Positions 35,501-47,788 of a stretch of 64,000 nucleotides of DNA are shown piece after piece. Position 1 is the first letter of the stretch. Each line of letters begins with the position of its first letter. The position numbers were made by a program, and so were the translations under genes. Source of the DNA: Clytia hemisphaerica (Eukaryota > Cnidaria > Hydrozoa > Leptothecata > Clytiidae). The stretch covers positions 288,663 through 352,662 of the forward strand of contig CACVBU010000292.1 in the NCBI GenBank assembly GCA_902728285.1. Direction: 5' to 3'. Below the pieces are notes generated by a model. That model was not told the DNA's origin. It worked only from the letters and a program-made list of their open reading frames with translations, and did no database searches.

Positions 35501-36960
35501 ACAAAACATTGAATAAGGTTTACTTGAAGTAAACAAATCATTTAATTCACATTTATTGATTGTCCGTCCAGCTGTCAGTTATTGTCCCTCAAACATCAAT
35601 AATAATCATATCCAGATATCATAACATACTTTTTTATCATGAAGCATCATATGAATGTACGTGTACGGTAATCAATATATTGTACTTGAACAAGTGACAA
35701 GTTGTTTTTCCATACACTTGATTAAGCTGGGTATGGCTGTTCGAGCTGATCCATTCCAGAATAATCTTGAATTTAGGAAAATCAGTTCTCAAAGTTCAAA
35801 ACAGCGAATCTAGTAGCTACTAGCCATCTTCAAAATTTGAAGAATCACAGTTCCTGCATACATCTATTCTGTTTTACTCTGTTTTAAACACCAGGATGAA
35901 AAACAGCAGTACTTTTTATGTTGTTGATAATTTCAAAGCAAATTGAATCAATTCAATTTAGTCCAGCAAGAAAAACCCAGCAAATCAGTGACACCACAAA
36001 GACAAATGTTTCCAGATTTTTGGTTTTGTTGACAAAAATGTTTTGTTTACTTTCTTGTTGTCGGGGGGAATCCCGATTTTGCCGATAACTGACTTTCCCG
36101 CCTATTTCCCGATTTGCTATGGTTGGTTGCACTTACCATATTAAAATGCTAATTCGTGAGTCTAAACTTGATTTAGTGAGTTTGTCCGTAGAACGTTCGA
36201 ATCGTTCGAAAAGTTGCAAAAAAGTTGAAGATTTGAAAAATGCAACACGCATAGTATTGATTTTCGGGTTAATTTCGGTTTCTTTTCGCACGCCCGCCCG
36301 CCGTTGGAAAAAGGGGCGCACTCGCTCGCTACGCTCGCTCGTGCGTAATAATATAAAAAAATGTTTCAATTTTTTAAAAATGCAGTTGCGCTAAAAAATC
36401 AATTAAAGATTCTCCAAATTTCATAAAAGTCTCTGGAAATCTATCAAAACACTTTACAATTTGTTTTCACAAGAAAGATCTTTCAGCTCCCTGATTGAGC
36501 ATGCGCTTGAAAAGTTCTGAAATTCTGGGCAGAACATCTTCAAAAACAAGAGTGCATCTAGCAATGCGTAGGACCTCAGAACATATAGACTGTAAAAGAT
36601 GATTGATGGTAAATTACTATCTTTATGTGGTATTCTCACACTGAAAAAGGGAAAGGCGTCTCTCTTGTCAAACAATTAGTAGCGAAAGATGTTATTTTCA
36701 ATATCTAGATCCAAAAACGTTGCACGTGTTACATGATGTTCAACAATTATATTTTATATAATTTTTTTACAGATTGTTCTACTTTACACTTTACGCTTTG
36801 CGCTTTAAGTCAACTTGAGCAAGGCAGCTGTAAAGTTAACTGAAAAAATGCAAAAACCAACCAAATACCTGCTCAAAAAGTAAGTCAGTAAAATGTCAGC
36901 AAAATATGGTAAAGAGTATATTCTTTACCTAGAAAAAACACAACTTTCAAAAAGATAACG
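32590..36960. other. 4.4 kb without a supported gene
   Basis: I found no exon with convincing homology or phase-matched splice sites. The several 60-90 codon frames are low-complexity or lack any motif. Four near-copies of TTCGAATGTTT lie at 35093-35163 at about 20-bp spacing. Confidence 0.45.
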
Positions 36961-36961
36961 G

Positions 36962-36998
36962 GTTAATGTTAATGTTAATGTAATGTAATGTTAATGTA
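36962..36998. repeat. microsatellite of GTTAAT/GTAAT
   Basis: Short runs of GTTAAT and GTAAT units in tandem. Confidence 0.7.
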
Positions 36999-37083
36999 TA
37001 TATTCTTTAAAGTCGAAAAATGTGTACAAATCTGTACTAGCTTTAAAGCTAATAGAGTTCGACTGCCTATTTTACAAAATGAA

Positions 37084-38241
37084 TCATTCATCATCATCTG
37101 TTAATGCCCAATCGCTGACGATTTCTTCTGTAGAGCATTTTGGTTTATAATTTGAAGATATTTTTGTTCGGTTTTGTAATTTTTTAACGAAGCGTAGTTT
37201 TGTTCTTGGGCTTCCTCTTACGCACCAGTTGAATCCTTTATTGTTATTGTCTTTGTTAAGTTTCTTAGCTTGTTCGTGTGCATCTCCTTGATCTTTTTTT
37301 CCGTTCGTTGATTGTGAAATCTTCTGTTATACTTACCTGAAAGAAACAAGTTTCTTTTAGCATGTGTAAATTCTTCATGATAAGATCTTTGTCATGTTGA
37401 CTTTGCAGGGTGACTTTCAGAGGACGGCCATTCTTTGTTTTTCTGTCTCCTAATCTGTGGTGAGTAACATCGATTTTTGGAACATTGATGTCATCTAGGA
37501 GTTCTCGGAACCGAAATATGTCATATTTTTTCCCATTTTCTTCTTCTTCCTTATCTGGGCCTGAATATTCGAGAAACCCGTGAACGATCATATTCAGTTT
37601 TCTAGATTCTATGTCTCTCTTTTCACTTTCTTCCTTCCGTTTTTGTTCTTCGGCAGATTTTTAAGTCTTCTTTGTGCTTCTTGGTAATCTCAGCGTATGT
37701 TTTCTTTGATGTTTTCCGTTATTATTTCTGATGTGTGCTTTATTTCCTCTTTAATCATGCTTCTTGTCTTCTCCTCCATCTCTTGCAGTTTTCCTGCCAG
37801 AAAGGTTTTGAGGTCATTCTTAATGGAATCACGGGTTTTGGTGTTGGTGTTGACCTCGTTGTTCAGTTTTTGTATGACGTCGTCTTTCTTTTTAAGTTCA
37901 TTTTGCATCATATGTTGAGTGTTTTTTCCCACTTTATTTCTTAGGTTTTTCGTTATTCGTACGCAGTTTGAACATAAGTAATGGTCGTTGTAGGATGTCA
38001 CAAATATTTGTAGTTGATACAGGGGTAACTGTGTGCACTCATAATGAACTGATCTTTTACATTTTTTGCATGTTAAGCGATCCAGGTCTTCGTCTTCAGT
38101 ACATCTTGACGGCGTGCAAGCTTGAGGTGGTGAGGCTGCTTCGAAAGGCTGATCTTTATCCATTTTGATGTTATTTTCATGAATTTTGATGTTTTTGATG
38201 TTTTTATTGGTTTTCAGCCATTTTTTCGAAGAGCGTTGCAC
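37084..38241 (-). pseudogene. LINE ORF1 protein with PHD finger, broken
   Basis: From 38241 downward the product has a basic start, then a PHD-type zinc finger (LTCKKCKRSVHYEC and HYLCSNCV), a coiled coil rich in Glu/Lys, and a block NMIVHGF plus DVTHHRLGDRKTKNGRPLKV that matches the RRM-like domain of LINE ORF1 proteins (RNA binding and particle formation). The frame breaks near 37690 and again at an A run near 37300. The final segment contains FNWCVRGSPRTKLR and stops at 37084-37086. No endonuclease or reverse transcriptase follows on the same strand. The family resembles the ORF1 at 63569-64000. Confidence 0.7.
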
Positions 38242-38413
38242 AAGCGTCTGATCTAGTTGACGTCAAATAAAAACTTAGTTCTAGATATCTTTGTTTGCAA
38301 ACATGTCTATGAAATCATGGAAACACTTTTTAAAATCATACTTCAAAATTTCTTTCATGGCGCATCGGTTGATGATCAGAAGTTCTGGCCAAATCAAATC
38401 AAATCAATTCAAG

Positions 38414-39436
38414 ATGGCGGACGGAGCTGCAGAAATAGTTAATGTTAACAACAAGAATGACATCAACAACAACAACTTCACAGATGTAACAGATCTAGTG
38501 ATAGAAATTTCAATCAACAAAAATGAACCATCCGTCCCTTTCAAAGCAAACATAAACAACCTCTATCGAGCATCAAGAAGTGATGTGATCAAACTCCTTG
38601 AATCACCGACCAAGTCAAGCTACTCCGAGACCAGCTCTTCCAAATGCTCTTGGGCGATTTCGACAACCATACCCTCTCCATCCATGGCTTTGACAAAGTT
38701 CTCAAAACAACGAAAAACCCCACTCAACTACTAAACAAAGGCAAAATACTGATGCAACTGTCAACGATATCTACGTCATTGGGTTAAGCCTAGCAGAAAT
38801 GATTATTGTAGAAAAACTGGCATACATGATCCTGAGACCATCCAGTATCACCACCCCACAATCACCACCTGAAATTCCGTTCCAAAACGTAATCGAAACA
38901 AATAGCAAGGAACTTCTTGGTCAAATAGATAAACTGACTAAAACAGTTAATGATGTCAAAAATGAAAACCAGGAACTTAAAAACTATGTCAAAGAACAAA
39001 TACAAAAAATGCACCAACATTTCCAAAAAGAGCACGCGAACCCTGGAAACCAACCAATCCAACTGACTAACACAGCAGCTTCTGAAAACACCCGTAATCC
39101 TCCAAAAAAATCAAGCCCCATCATCTTTGGAGACTGCCTGGAGGAAACCATGTTGCCGGTAAACCGAAACCATACTCTCTGTTTGTTGGAGGCTTTAAAC
39201 CGACTCTAACCGAAGACAATGTTTGGGATATAGTAGCTAATGAAAATAGACTGACAGTAGTCAAAGTGACATTAATTCACCAGAACCATACAAACCAGGC
39301 TTTCAAAATTGACATTGATCCGTTTGAAAGAGAGAAAGCCTTCAACCCAGACATTTGGTTTCATGGTCTGGTTGTCAAACCTTTTAAGGAAAATATTAGA
39401 AAAAGGTCAACTACAGAAACCAACAGCCGCACATAA
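38414..39436 (+). pseudogene. LINE-C ORF1, coiled-coil RNA-binding protein, frameshifted
   Basis: It starts MADGAAEIVNV with Asn-rich sequence. A second frame then holds a coiled coil (TKTVNDVKNENQELKNYVKE). A third contains YSLFVGGFKPTLTEDNVWDI and a continuing RRM-like block up to PFKENIRKRS. At least two frameshifts separate these, near 38735 and 39150. ORF1 proteins coat LINE RNA. The position about 420 bp upstream of an endonuclease/RT ORF fits a two-ORF LINE. Confidence 0.6.
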
Positions 39437-39860
39437 GACAAGACAACACTGAACAAGACCAATATCATTTCGCCAGCCCCCCACAATTCAACAGGAAGCA
39501 ACAGAGGACGTACCACAAATCGAACAACCAACAACCTCAAAGGGACATCACCCACCAGCATCAACACCAAACTAGAAACCAGAAACGTCAACAACATCCC
39601 GAAATTCACCCTCTTACCCAAGCCTACAACGGACAACGCCATACTGATACTAACCGACAAACACAGCGACAACAACTCAACAATCAATCCAACTGTTCAC
39701 ACAGAGAACCGACAAATCCGATACCCCAACAACACAGATCAAGACAACCAGTTTTTCATCCCATACCCTACCGACTTCCAGTTCGCCAACCAACAACCTA
39801 ACTTCACACATCCCAATAGATTTGCATGCCTAGATCCAACAGACTCTTTCAACACTCAAA

Positions 39861-42842
39861 ATGGAGAATACTAATTTCATATCCCTGAACTGCCATGGCA
39901 TCAAGGCAAATTTCAAATACATCGACTTCCTATCTTCGACATACGACATTATTTTTCTATCTGAAACATGGATAACGGAAACTGAAAAAATATTACTACA
40001 CAACTTCCAAAAAGACTTTTATATTTTCTTCGAACCAGCCAAACAAGGCTTGACAGGTCGCCCTTATGGTGGAACAGCTATGATGATAAAACGTACATTA
40101 CCCTCTCCAGAACTCTTATCGAAAACAGACTTCAACACAACAGTTAAAATACCTTTGAAAAATTAGTATATCTACAATCTGTCAATAACAACCCAAACGT
40201 TAGAGATATATATTCATCACAACTATCAAATATAGGTGGAATTATCAAACAATTTGAAAACAGCTCAGAATGCATCATACTAGGCGATTTCCAGTCATGC
40301 CCAACAACCCACCCATCAGGAAGAATCGGAAAACCAAATTCACTAACCGATCACCTAAACGAATTCATCAGAACATTTAACTTAACACCTATAGATATTA
40401 CAAATGGTACCGGCCCATCATACACTTATCACCATGCTACGCTACCAAACCAGTCTTATATCGATCATATACTGGTATCGAATAACATCCTAGATAAAAT
40501 AACAAACATCAACATACTACAACAACACTACCTCAATACTAGCGACCACCTACCCATAGCTTGTAACATGAAAACTGACTTCTCACCAAGCTTCAATCAC
40601 GAAATAAACGACCCAAACGCCATTCCAAACTACCTATGGAAAAATGACATTTTTGTAAATAATTTCAAAGAAACTGTATCAAAGCACCTATACCGCTCCA
40701 AAAACTCAAACATCACCGAAGAGATAACACATCTACATAACACATTAAACAACTGTGCTATTGAAACTTACAATAACCTTAAGCTCTCTGACTTCCATTT
40801 CATTAAGACAAAACCATGGTGGAACACAGAACTTATAAAGAAAAGGAAAATTTTACAAAAGTGCTTTAATGATTGGAGAGACCGTAACTTTACCAGAGAA
40901 CCATCAGACATCTCATATAATCGATATCTTCTTGCAAGGAAGGACTTTCGCTCATCATCAAAAAGGTGCAAAAACCAAGCAACTACGGATCACTTCATCA
41001 ATGTAGAGAAAATTAAAACTTTCAAACCACGTTCATATTGGAAACAAATCCGACTCCAAAATTCAAAGGATGACAAATTATACACCATCAACAACAAATC
41101 AGACGTAAACGATATCAACCAAGAGTTTAGTTCCCACTTTGATAACCTTCTGAACACTGAGAACTGAAAACATCAATAACACTATTTTCAACAAAAAACT
41201 TCATGAGCTGCTAGCAGACCTTGAAAAGAACAAAACCTCCGACTTCTACGTATCAGCTACTGATGTTGAAGAAGCAATCATGAGTTTGAATAAAAACAAA
41301 ACCTCCGATCCTTTCAATATCAAAGCAGAACACTTCATTCACAGCATTTGTCCCAACATGCTATCCTACATTACACCCCTCATCAACGACATTCTCAATA
41401 CAACCGATCTACCACCAGCATTATCAACATCGATCATCGTCCCAATTATGAAATCAAGCAAAAAACCAATTCAAGATCCAAACAACTACCGTGGAATCAG
41501 CCTGATCCCAATACTCACTAAAATCATGGAGAAACTAATCATAAACAAATGTCCCTCGCTGAAAAACCATAAAAATTCTCAATTTGGATTTACATCTGAC
41601 GCGCCTACCGTCCATGCAGAGCTTCTCATCAGAGACACTATCTCGTATTACAATGCCAAAAACACACCAGTATATATATGCAGTCTTGATGCTGAAAAAG
41701 CCTTCGATTGCTGCAACTGGCTACTCCTATTTGAAAAACTGAAAAGCAAAAACCTTTTGCCTGAAACTGTTTTGAAATTTCTAATCAAACTTTACGTCAA
41801 CAGTGAAGCAGCCACAAGATATAGGAGTAACACCTCTCATACCTTCCATCTATCACAAGGAGTTCGACAGGGATAGCTCCTCTCACCATATCTCTACAAC
41901 ATTTATAATGAGGATTTAATTGATATTGTACAGGATCTAAACCTTGGAACCTACCTACCTGGAAATATAAACACCTCTATTATTGTATTCGCGGATGATA
42001 TAATCCTACTCAGCCCAACCCTAAGCCAACTTCAAAAGATGGTCGACACATGTACAGATTTTGGATTTCAGAACGGACTCAAATTCAACATATCAAAAAC
42101 CCAATTTCTCATTTCAGGGAAATCACCGATCGAACACCCCAAACTGTCCCTCAATCACAAAGAAATCCATACCAAGTCACACAACTGAAACACTTAGGCT
42201 TCAACTGGCAGATGTTCAAAGACAAACTATCGCTAAGATACCACCAAAACTCACGCATTTCTGAACTCTGGGCAACTACAGCATCTCTCACCTCTTCTGG
42301 TATCAGGAAAATGCACCCAGCAACAATTGCAACAATCTTTCGATCAATTGTCGTTCCCAAAGTTCTCTACGGCATAGAGATTACAGACTGTACAAATAGC
42401 TTCATTGAAAACATAAGCAGACAGTGTCGATCAGCACTAAAGCATCTCCTCAACCTATCGAAACATAGTAGCAATGATCTAATCAAATACTTCAACCTAG
42501 ACTCGATCTCAAATGAAATTACCAACCGCCAAATCAACTTGGTACAGCAACTTATGAGAAACCCTTCAACGTCAAAATACCTTCTGACTCTACTAAATAC
42601 ACACACACTACGACCTGCGCTCAGTATCAATTTTACAGAATATCTTTGATACATGTACACAGAATAACGTTGACATCATGGATATCCTAATCACCAAAAA
42701 CAAACATAACAAACTAAAAACATCCTCTACACTAACAACTGACAAACAAAATGAACTTCATCACTTACTTTCGAACTGGGATATATATGAAAACCGACTT
42801 CTACTAAAACAAATCTTAGAATCAAATATTCCTAGGACTTAG
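39861..42842 (+). pseudogene. LINE-C ORF2: endonuclease plus reverse transcriptase, mutated
   Basis: The APE endonuclease starts NFISLNCHGI, with FLSETWI, ILGDFQSCP, a Y-x-DHILVSNN block and the SDHLPIA end motif. The reverse transcriptase holds NNYRGISLIPI, CSLDAEKAFD, LSQGVRQG and an intact FADDIILLSPT catalytic box. A C-terminal helical domain runs to ESNIPRT and the stop at 42840. Breaks include a stop near 40164, a frameshift near 41165, a TAG at 41874 (right after VRQG) and a frameshift near 42180. Two Asp residues of the RT active site remain, but no full-length enzyme can be made. The poly(A) tail shows the 3' end is complete. Confidence 0.8.
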
Positions 42843-43288
42843 TGTTTAGTACTTTTAAATTAAAAACAAATCCCTTTCCTTGTGAGTTTCTAACCCCTTT
42901 TTCTAATCAACACAATTACATCTCGTTATCTAAATTCTCTAGCCAAGCGTTTGTTTACATTTTTGGTGATTCCTCAAGATGGTCTCTAGCTTATGTTCCA
43001 TTGTAGCCTCAACTCCTATTTCCGGGAGATTCCCTCTCGGGGAACTCCCAATACGATCCTTTTTTACAGCGGACGTCTTTTTAGGTAGTCTAACTAGGGC
43101 CTTCTCATTCTGTGCGCACGGAACGAACTTACTTATATCATATTCTTATGTTTAAAAACGAAAGAGAAATATTTTACTTTTTAACTGTACATACAAAAAA
43201 CACTACTTTATTATACATAGCATAGATATTTATATACCATTTCTATTGGTGCTAAAAGAGATATCAAAAAAAAAAAAAAAAAAAAAAC
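42843..43288 (+). other. 3' UTR and poly(A) tail of LINE-C
   Basis: Non-coding AT-rich sequence ending in about 22 consecutive A at 43266-43288, the 3' end of the 38.4-43.3 kb LINE. The tail abuts the SF3-helicase pseudogene, so the LINE landed in or beside it. Confidence 0.75.
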
Positions 43289-43289
43289 T

Positions 43290-44211
43290 TTGCCAACGAC
43301 TTGATCACGCGCGGATTGTGAATCGGCATGAAAAAGTTCAATACACACCAACGTGCTGCCATCATCCTGGTCTCCACTTCATTGATGACGCTGCCCGTTC
43401 ATACCTTTTAAATGCTGCATTTGCTGTGCTGAAGATTGGGGTTTTCCTGTCCCACACAATATCTTGAACGAAGTGTTTTTTGGGAGCAGCAATATGAATT
43501 GGCTCCCCCTCCAAGAGGTTCAACAAATCACTCCATGGGATGACCTTCTCGGACCATCGGAAATCGTTAAGGAATATTATTTCGGCTTCCTCTGCACTGA
43601 CCCATGCGAACGTGGTGGAAGTTGGATTAAAAAACATTTGTAAACCAAGGTTATGTTTTATCCATATTGCAGTTGCCAATGAGGATAACATTGTTGTCTT
43701 TTCTACGACCATACTTCAAAGCTGAGTACATGGCAGTGGTGAATGCTTTCAGTGAAATTTCGTTTCTTTCCAAAATCTGGCATGCACTCATGTACCACAA
43801 GCAGTCGTCATCACAGTGACACTTTCAGGGCAGTAAAAACATCAATGAGATTGCAATTTCTTTCTCGCAACAACTTAGCCGAATCGTGTAAGCGCCACGC
43901 TGTTTTTAAAATTTCCAGACGAGATTTCTTGGTTTTACTCAACACCAGCCTGGCGAGATCATCTTTGCCGTCGTCCAGTTCAAAATTTTGCCTGAGCGCA
44001 CAAGTCTAGATTGCTTTTAATTTTTTTCTATCTTTTTCTTCTATTTTTTCCATAGATATCTACAACATCTGACCTACGTGCCTTGTTTTTAGACTTGGTA
44101 CTCCTTCATCACTGCTGGCTGGCCTGCTTTCACTTGACTTTCTTTTTTTTGTATAGACAGCGTGATTAGAACTCTTTCCATAGTTTCCTCCCTGATGATG
44201 AACCAGACGCC
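43290..44211 (-). pseudogene. SF3-helicase-like gene, decayed
   Basis: Read on the minus strand from 44211. A start-like MASGSSSGRK is followed by a basic Ser-rich region, then a helical segment, then a degenerate Walker A region with GNC and KT but an Asp where the invariant Gly before KT is expected. After a frameshift near 43660 comes a Walker B-like EIIFLNDFRW, a sensor-like TPIFSTAN, and after another shift ETRMMAARW. This order matches superfamily 3 ATPase proteins, parvovirus NS1-like in fold, that occur as repetitive genes in cnidarian genomes. Stops and at least three frameshifts mean it is not functional. It could be an old viral integration or a transposon-borne replicase; the sequence does not decide between these. 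Confidence 0.55.
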
Positions 44212-44816
44212 ATGATAATAGTTTTAAAATTTCGTTGATTAGTTAGACTGAAAAATAGAAAAAAGTAACAAATTATAAACAGTTTTATACTTTGTTTATC
44301 ACACAAAATAGGTCAGAATAGCAATTATTTTCTAATTCGTAACTCAATCGAAAATAACTTTATTTATTATTTTACTTCTTTTTCTTATCCACTTATACGT
44401 TAGTAGAAGTCGTCTAGAAAAGCCTCCATCTGATAGGCGACCCAGACTTCAAAAGATCGCCCACACTTGCTGTTACAAAAGGCTCATTAGTTATGCTGAC
44501 TAATTATTTTTCATGTTTTTACGAGTCGGTTGTGAAATAAATGACATAATATACCCATCTTTTATTGTTTTTAAAACAAACTTATTTGCTCCAAGAGCTT
44601 CCCATAATACCAGCCGCTTCTTAAGCCTAGCCTTTACACAGTCTGAATCTGATTCAGAGTTGAAATAGGAAAGTTCCTTTTGTTTGAAAAACTCAAGTTT
44701 CGAATCAAATGAAAAGTACTTCGCTGCCCCTCATTCGGCATTCGGCATTCGCTGAGGTCAGACGTGTCTTCAAGATTTTTGGCTCGTAAAAAGTAGGCGT
44801 TGTTTCTCGAGCCAAA

Positions 44817-45733
44817 ATGCCTTTAACAACACGACGAAAACAGAATCAACAAGCTGATATGGAGGAAATACTTGCTGATATTCCTGAATATACTACTCAA
44901 TCAACACAAGAAAAAACACATTAAGATGCTCGTGATAGGGATATATTCCATGACTCGATTTCTCAACATCCTGCTTCTACAATGATACGTTTTGATGGAG
45001 AACCTAAGAAAGAAATCACACTTGAAATGATTTTTTACGAGATGAAAGTTATAAGGTATGACATTAATAAGAAAATGCAAGAAATGAAAGATGATATTTT
45101 GATTCAACTGCAAAAAGAAAACCTGCCACTCAAAACAGAAGTAGACAATCTCAAACAAGAACTTTCAACAAAATCTGAAGTCATCGAGTGTTTGTTTGCA
45201 GACTAAATTAGATCGAGTTGCGAATTCCAAGGGTGATTTAAACGACATTATGAAGCTAGAAAGAGAAAAAAAATGAAATGCAGCAGTATATACGAAGGAA
45301 TAATGTTGAAATTGTTGGTATACCAGATTCAGTAAAAAAATGTGATCTAGAATCAAAAGTTATCGAAACTAGGAAAGCTGTAAACATTGAAATCTGTCCG
45401 AACGAAATCGAGGCTTGTCGTTTATATCAAAGTCGAAATCAGCATGGTCCAAAACGTACTATAGTTAGATTTGTAAACAGAAAAGTTGCTGAAAATCTTA
45501 TCAAAAAAGGGAAAGAATTTAAGAGAAATCTCTGCAGCTATTACAGATTTCTCTGGGGAAAAGTTAAATGTCTTTATAATGAATAAGCGATTGATTCATT
45601 TTGGGTATTTAATGGTATAATTAACGGGAGACTTAATGGTGATATTGGTGAAGTGTTTAAAGTGACACATCTTGATTATTTAATTGAGTCTTTTCCTGAC
45701 TACAGTGATCTCTTTGAATACAATTACAATTGA
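44817..45733 (+). pseudogene. LINE-A ORF1, coiled-coil and RRM-like protein, frameshifted
   Basis: It starts MPLTTRRKQNQQADMEE. A stop at 44921 is followed by a coiled coil (EVDNLKQELSTKSEVIE). After a frame change near 45200 comes YIRRNNVEIVGIPDSV and a KRTIVRFVNRK block, the L1-ORF1-like fold. After another shift the C-terminus runs to FPDYSDLFEYNYN and stops at 45731-45733. The long-TIR element starts 12 bp later. It is an RNA-binding LINE partner protein, dead in this copy. Confidence 0.65.
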
Positions 45734-45745
45734 TTTTTCTTTTTA

Positions 45746-47683
45746 GAGTCTGTTAAATTGCGCGCCCTGCGTGCCTGCGCGTCGTCTAAAAAGTGGCGTT
45801 CCTTGTGCGCCCGCGCTCCCTGCACGTCTGCTAATTTTTGGCGCGCCTTATAATTTTTTACGCATTTCTGATATAACAAGTGTCTTGAAAAGTTTCTAAA
45901 TGCCTGTATAATTTGTTGCAAACCCGTTGCAAATGCAAAGAACCAGTCACAATGCTTTTTATTGGTTATTTGAATGAAAAAAACTGGACACACTTTTGTG
46001 GATAAATTGTAGACTTTTCTCCAAGTTATTGGAAATAATGTGCCAAATTTTCATTTTAAAATCTAAACGAAATTACAATAATGGTTAGGTATGCAGGGAG
46101 CAGGAGGGCGAAGCCTTTCTGCCAGCCCAATTTTCGATTTGAAATCTTCATTTTTAGCCTAAGTTGATAGAAATGAATTATGCACTCAAAATCAACACAA
46201 AATAGTTGCAAAATTGGTCTTTTTGGAGAGATTTTGGCCATAAAGTAAAGAAATGCAAAAGTTTTCCAGAAACTCACTTTTTTGAGACTTTTTTTAGCCA
46301 TATTTGGTCAACAAGTGAACGAAAATCCAAAGAATTTGCCTCAGGTATACTAGATTCTGCCCTCTAACAAATAGAATTGAAACAGGAGTGATTTAAAACC
46401 GCACCACTGGGCAATATGCCGTCCGGTCCCAAAAGAAAAAGAAGACTTTCAGCTATCCAACGATATAAACCAACCTCTAATTCCTTCTGGTTCAGGAAAT
46501 AATGACGTTTAAAGTTTTACCTATCTCATTTTACCAAAAAAAGGCCCTGGCGCACAAAGGGTTACACTGTTTTCAATTATTTAAATTCTGGTGCGCTTAT
46601 AGATGTGGTCCATGCAGTTTTGCATATCAAAATTGTAAATCAAAGAATAGAATCGAATTTGAACAAATAATAAAATGCCAACTCGTTAAGTCTGAATCGA
46701 AGGATTTCTTCTTGTGACATTTTACAAAATCAATAACAAGATCAAAATACAAAAGAAATGAAAGCACCGAGGAGTGCTCTAAAAATCAAAAATCAAAATG
46801 GCTAGTCGAAAAAATAACATAAATTACTCGGAACCATTTAGTTCCTTTTATCAAATACTCTGAATGGTCAAAATAATCTCGGGTGTATCACAAAAGATTT
46901 TCAGGTTTGGCGGCCTCTTGGAGCCAAACAGTTGATGTTCTAAGAATTGTTTTCATTTCATTAGAAAGAGGAAAGTCTAACTTAAATTTTGAGGTATAAC
47001 TTTTAAAACTTGGTTCAGTATTTCCAAGTTATCCAAGTTAAAAGCTTTTGAAGCACGGCAAAGCGAAAATTCGTGAAAATAAATCCACGCTAAATGTTTT
47101 AAAAACGCAAACCAAAAAATATTGCATGATTCAGTTTAAAACTACTATATATATTTTCCTTTTTCCTTTTTTTCGCTAAAACTAATCCACTCTCCAAAAA
47201 GACTAAATTTGAAACTTTTTTGTTTTGATTTTGAAAGTACATTTCATATCCATCAACCTAGGCTAAAAATTAAGATTTCAAATCGAAAATTGGGCTGGCA
47301 GGAAGGCTTTGCCCTCCTGCTCTTGCATACCCAACCATTATTGCAATTTCGTTTAAATTTTAAAATGAAAATTTAGCACATTATTTCCAAAAACTTGGAG
47401 AAAAGTCTACAATTTATCCACAAAAGTGTGTCCAGTTTTTTTCATTCAAATAACCAATAAAAAGCATTGTGACTGGTTCTTTGCATTTGCAACGGGTTTG
47501 CAACAAATTATACAGGCATTTAGAAACTTTTCAAGACACTTGTTAAATCAGAAATGCGTAAAAAATTATGAGGCGCGCAAAGGCGCGCAAAAAAGATTAA
47601 GACACGCAAGGAGCGCAGGCGCACAAGGAGCGACGGCGCGCAGGGAACGCCACTTTTTAAAAGGCACGCAATTTAACAGACTC
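45746..47683. mobile_element. Mutator-like non-autonomous element with ~515-bp TIRs and 9-bp TSD
   Basis: The element begins GAGTCTGTTAAATT and ends with the exact complement. The two arms (45746 to about 46260 and about 47170 to 47683) are inverted copies with moderate divergence, and TTCTTTTTA flanks both sides (45737-45745 and 47684-47692). Long TIRs and a 9-bp duplication are the marks of Mutator-like elements. It separates LINE-A ORF1 from ORF2. The two arms each contain the same 90-codon open frame (starting MCPVFFIQITNKKH) in opposite orientation. The unique centre has no transposase. Confidence 0.85.
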
Positions 47684-47788
47684 TTCTTTTTATATGCAGA
47701 TCTTATAACCGATTATTACTTTTTATTCTATTTTGTGTTTGGCTCGAGAAACACTTTTGTTACATTCAGTGACAAAAATTCTTACAAT

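Noticed and set aside
36119..36394. 91-codon frame with Arg/Ser-rich sequence
   Set aside because: The opposite strand is equally open and the sequence includes a CGCTCGCTACGCTCGCTCG low-complexity run; no family signal.
45724..45993. 89-codon minus-strand frame almost identical to one at 47426-47800, as a candidate small gene
   Set aside because: The two frames are the two inverted arms of the same transposable element, so similarity does not show selection for protein.
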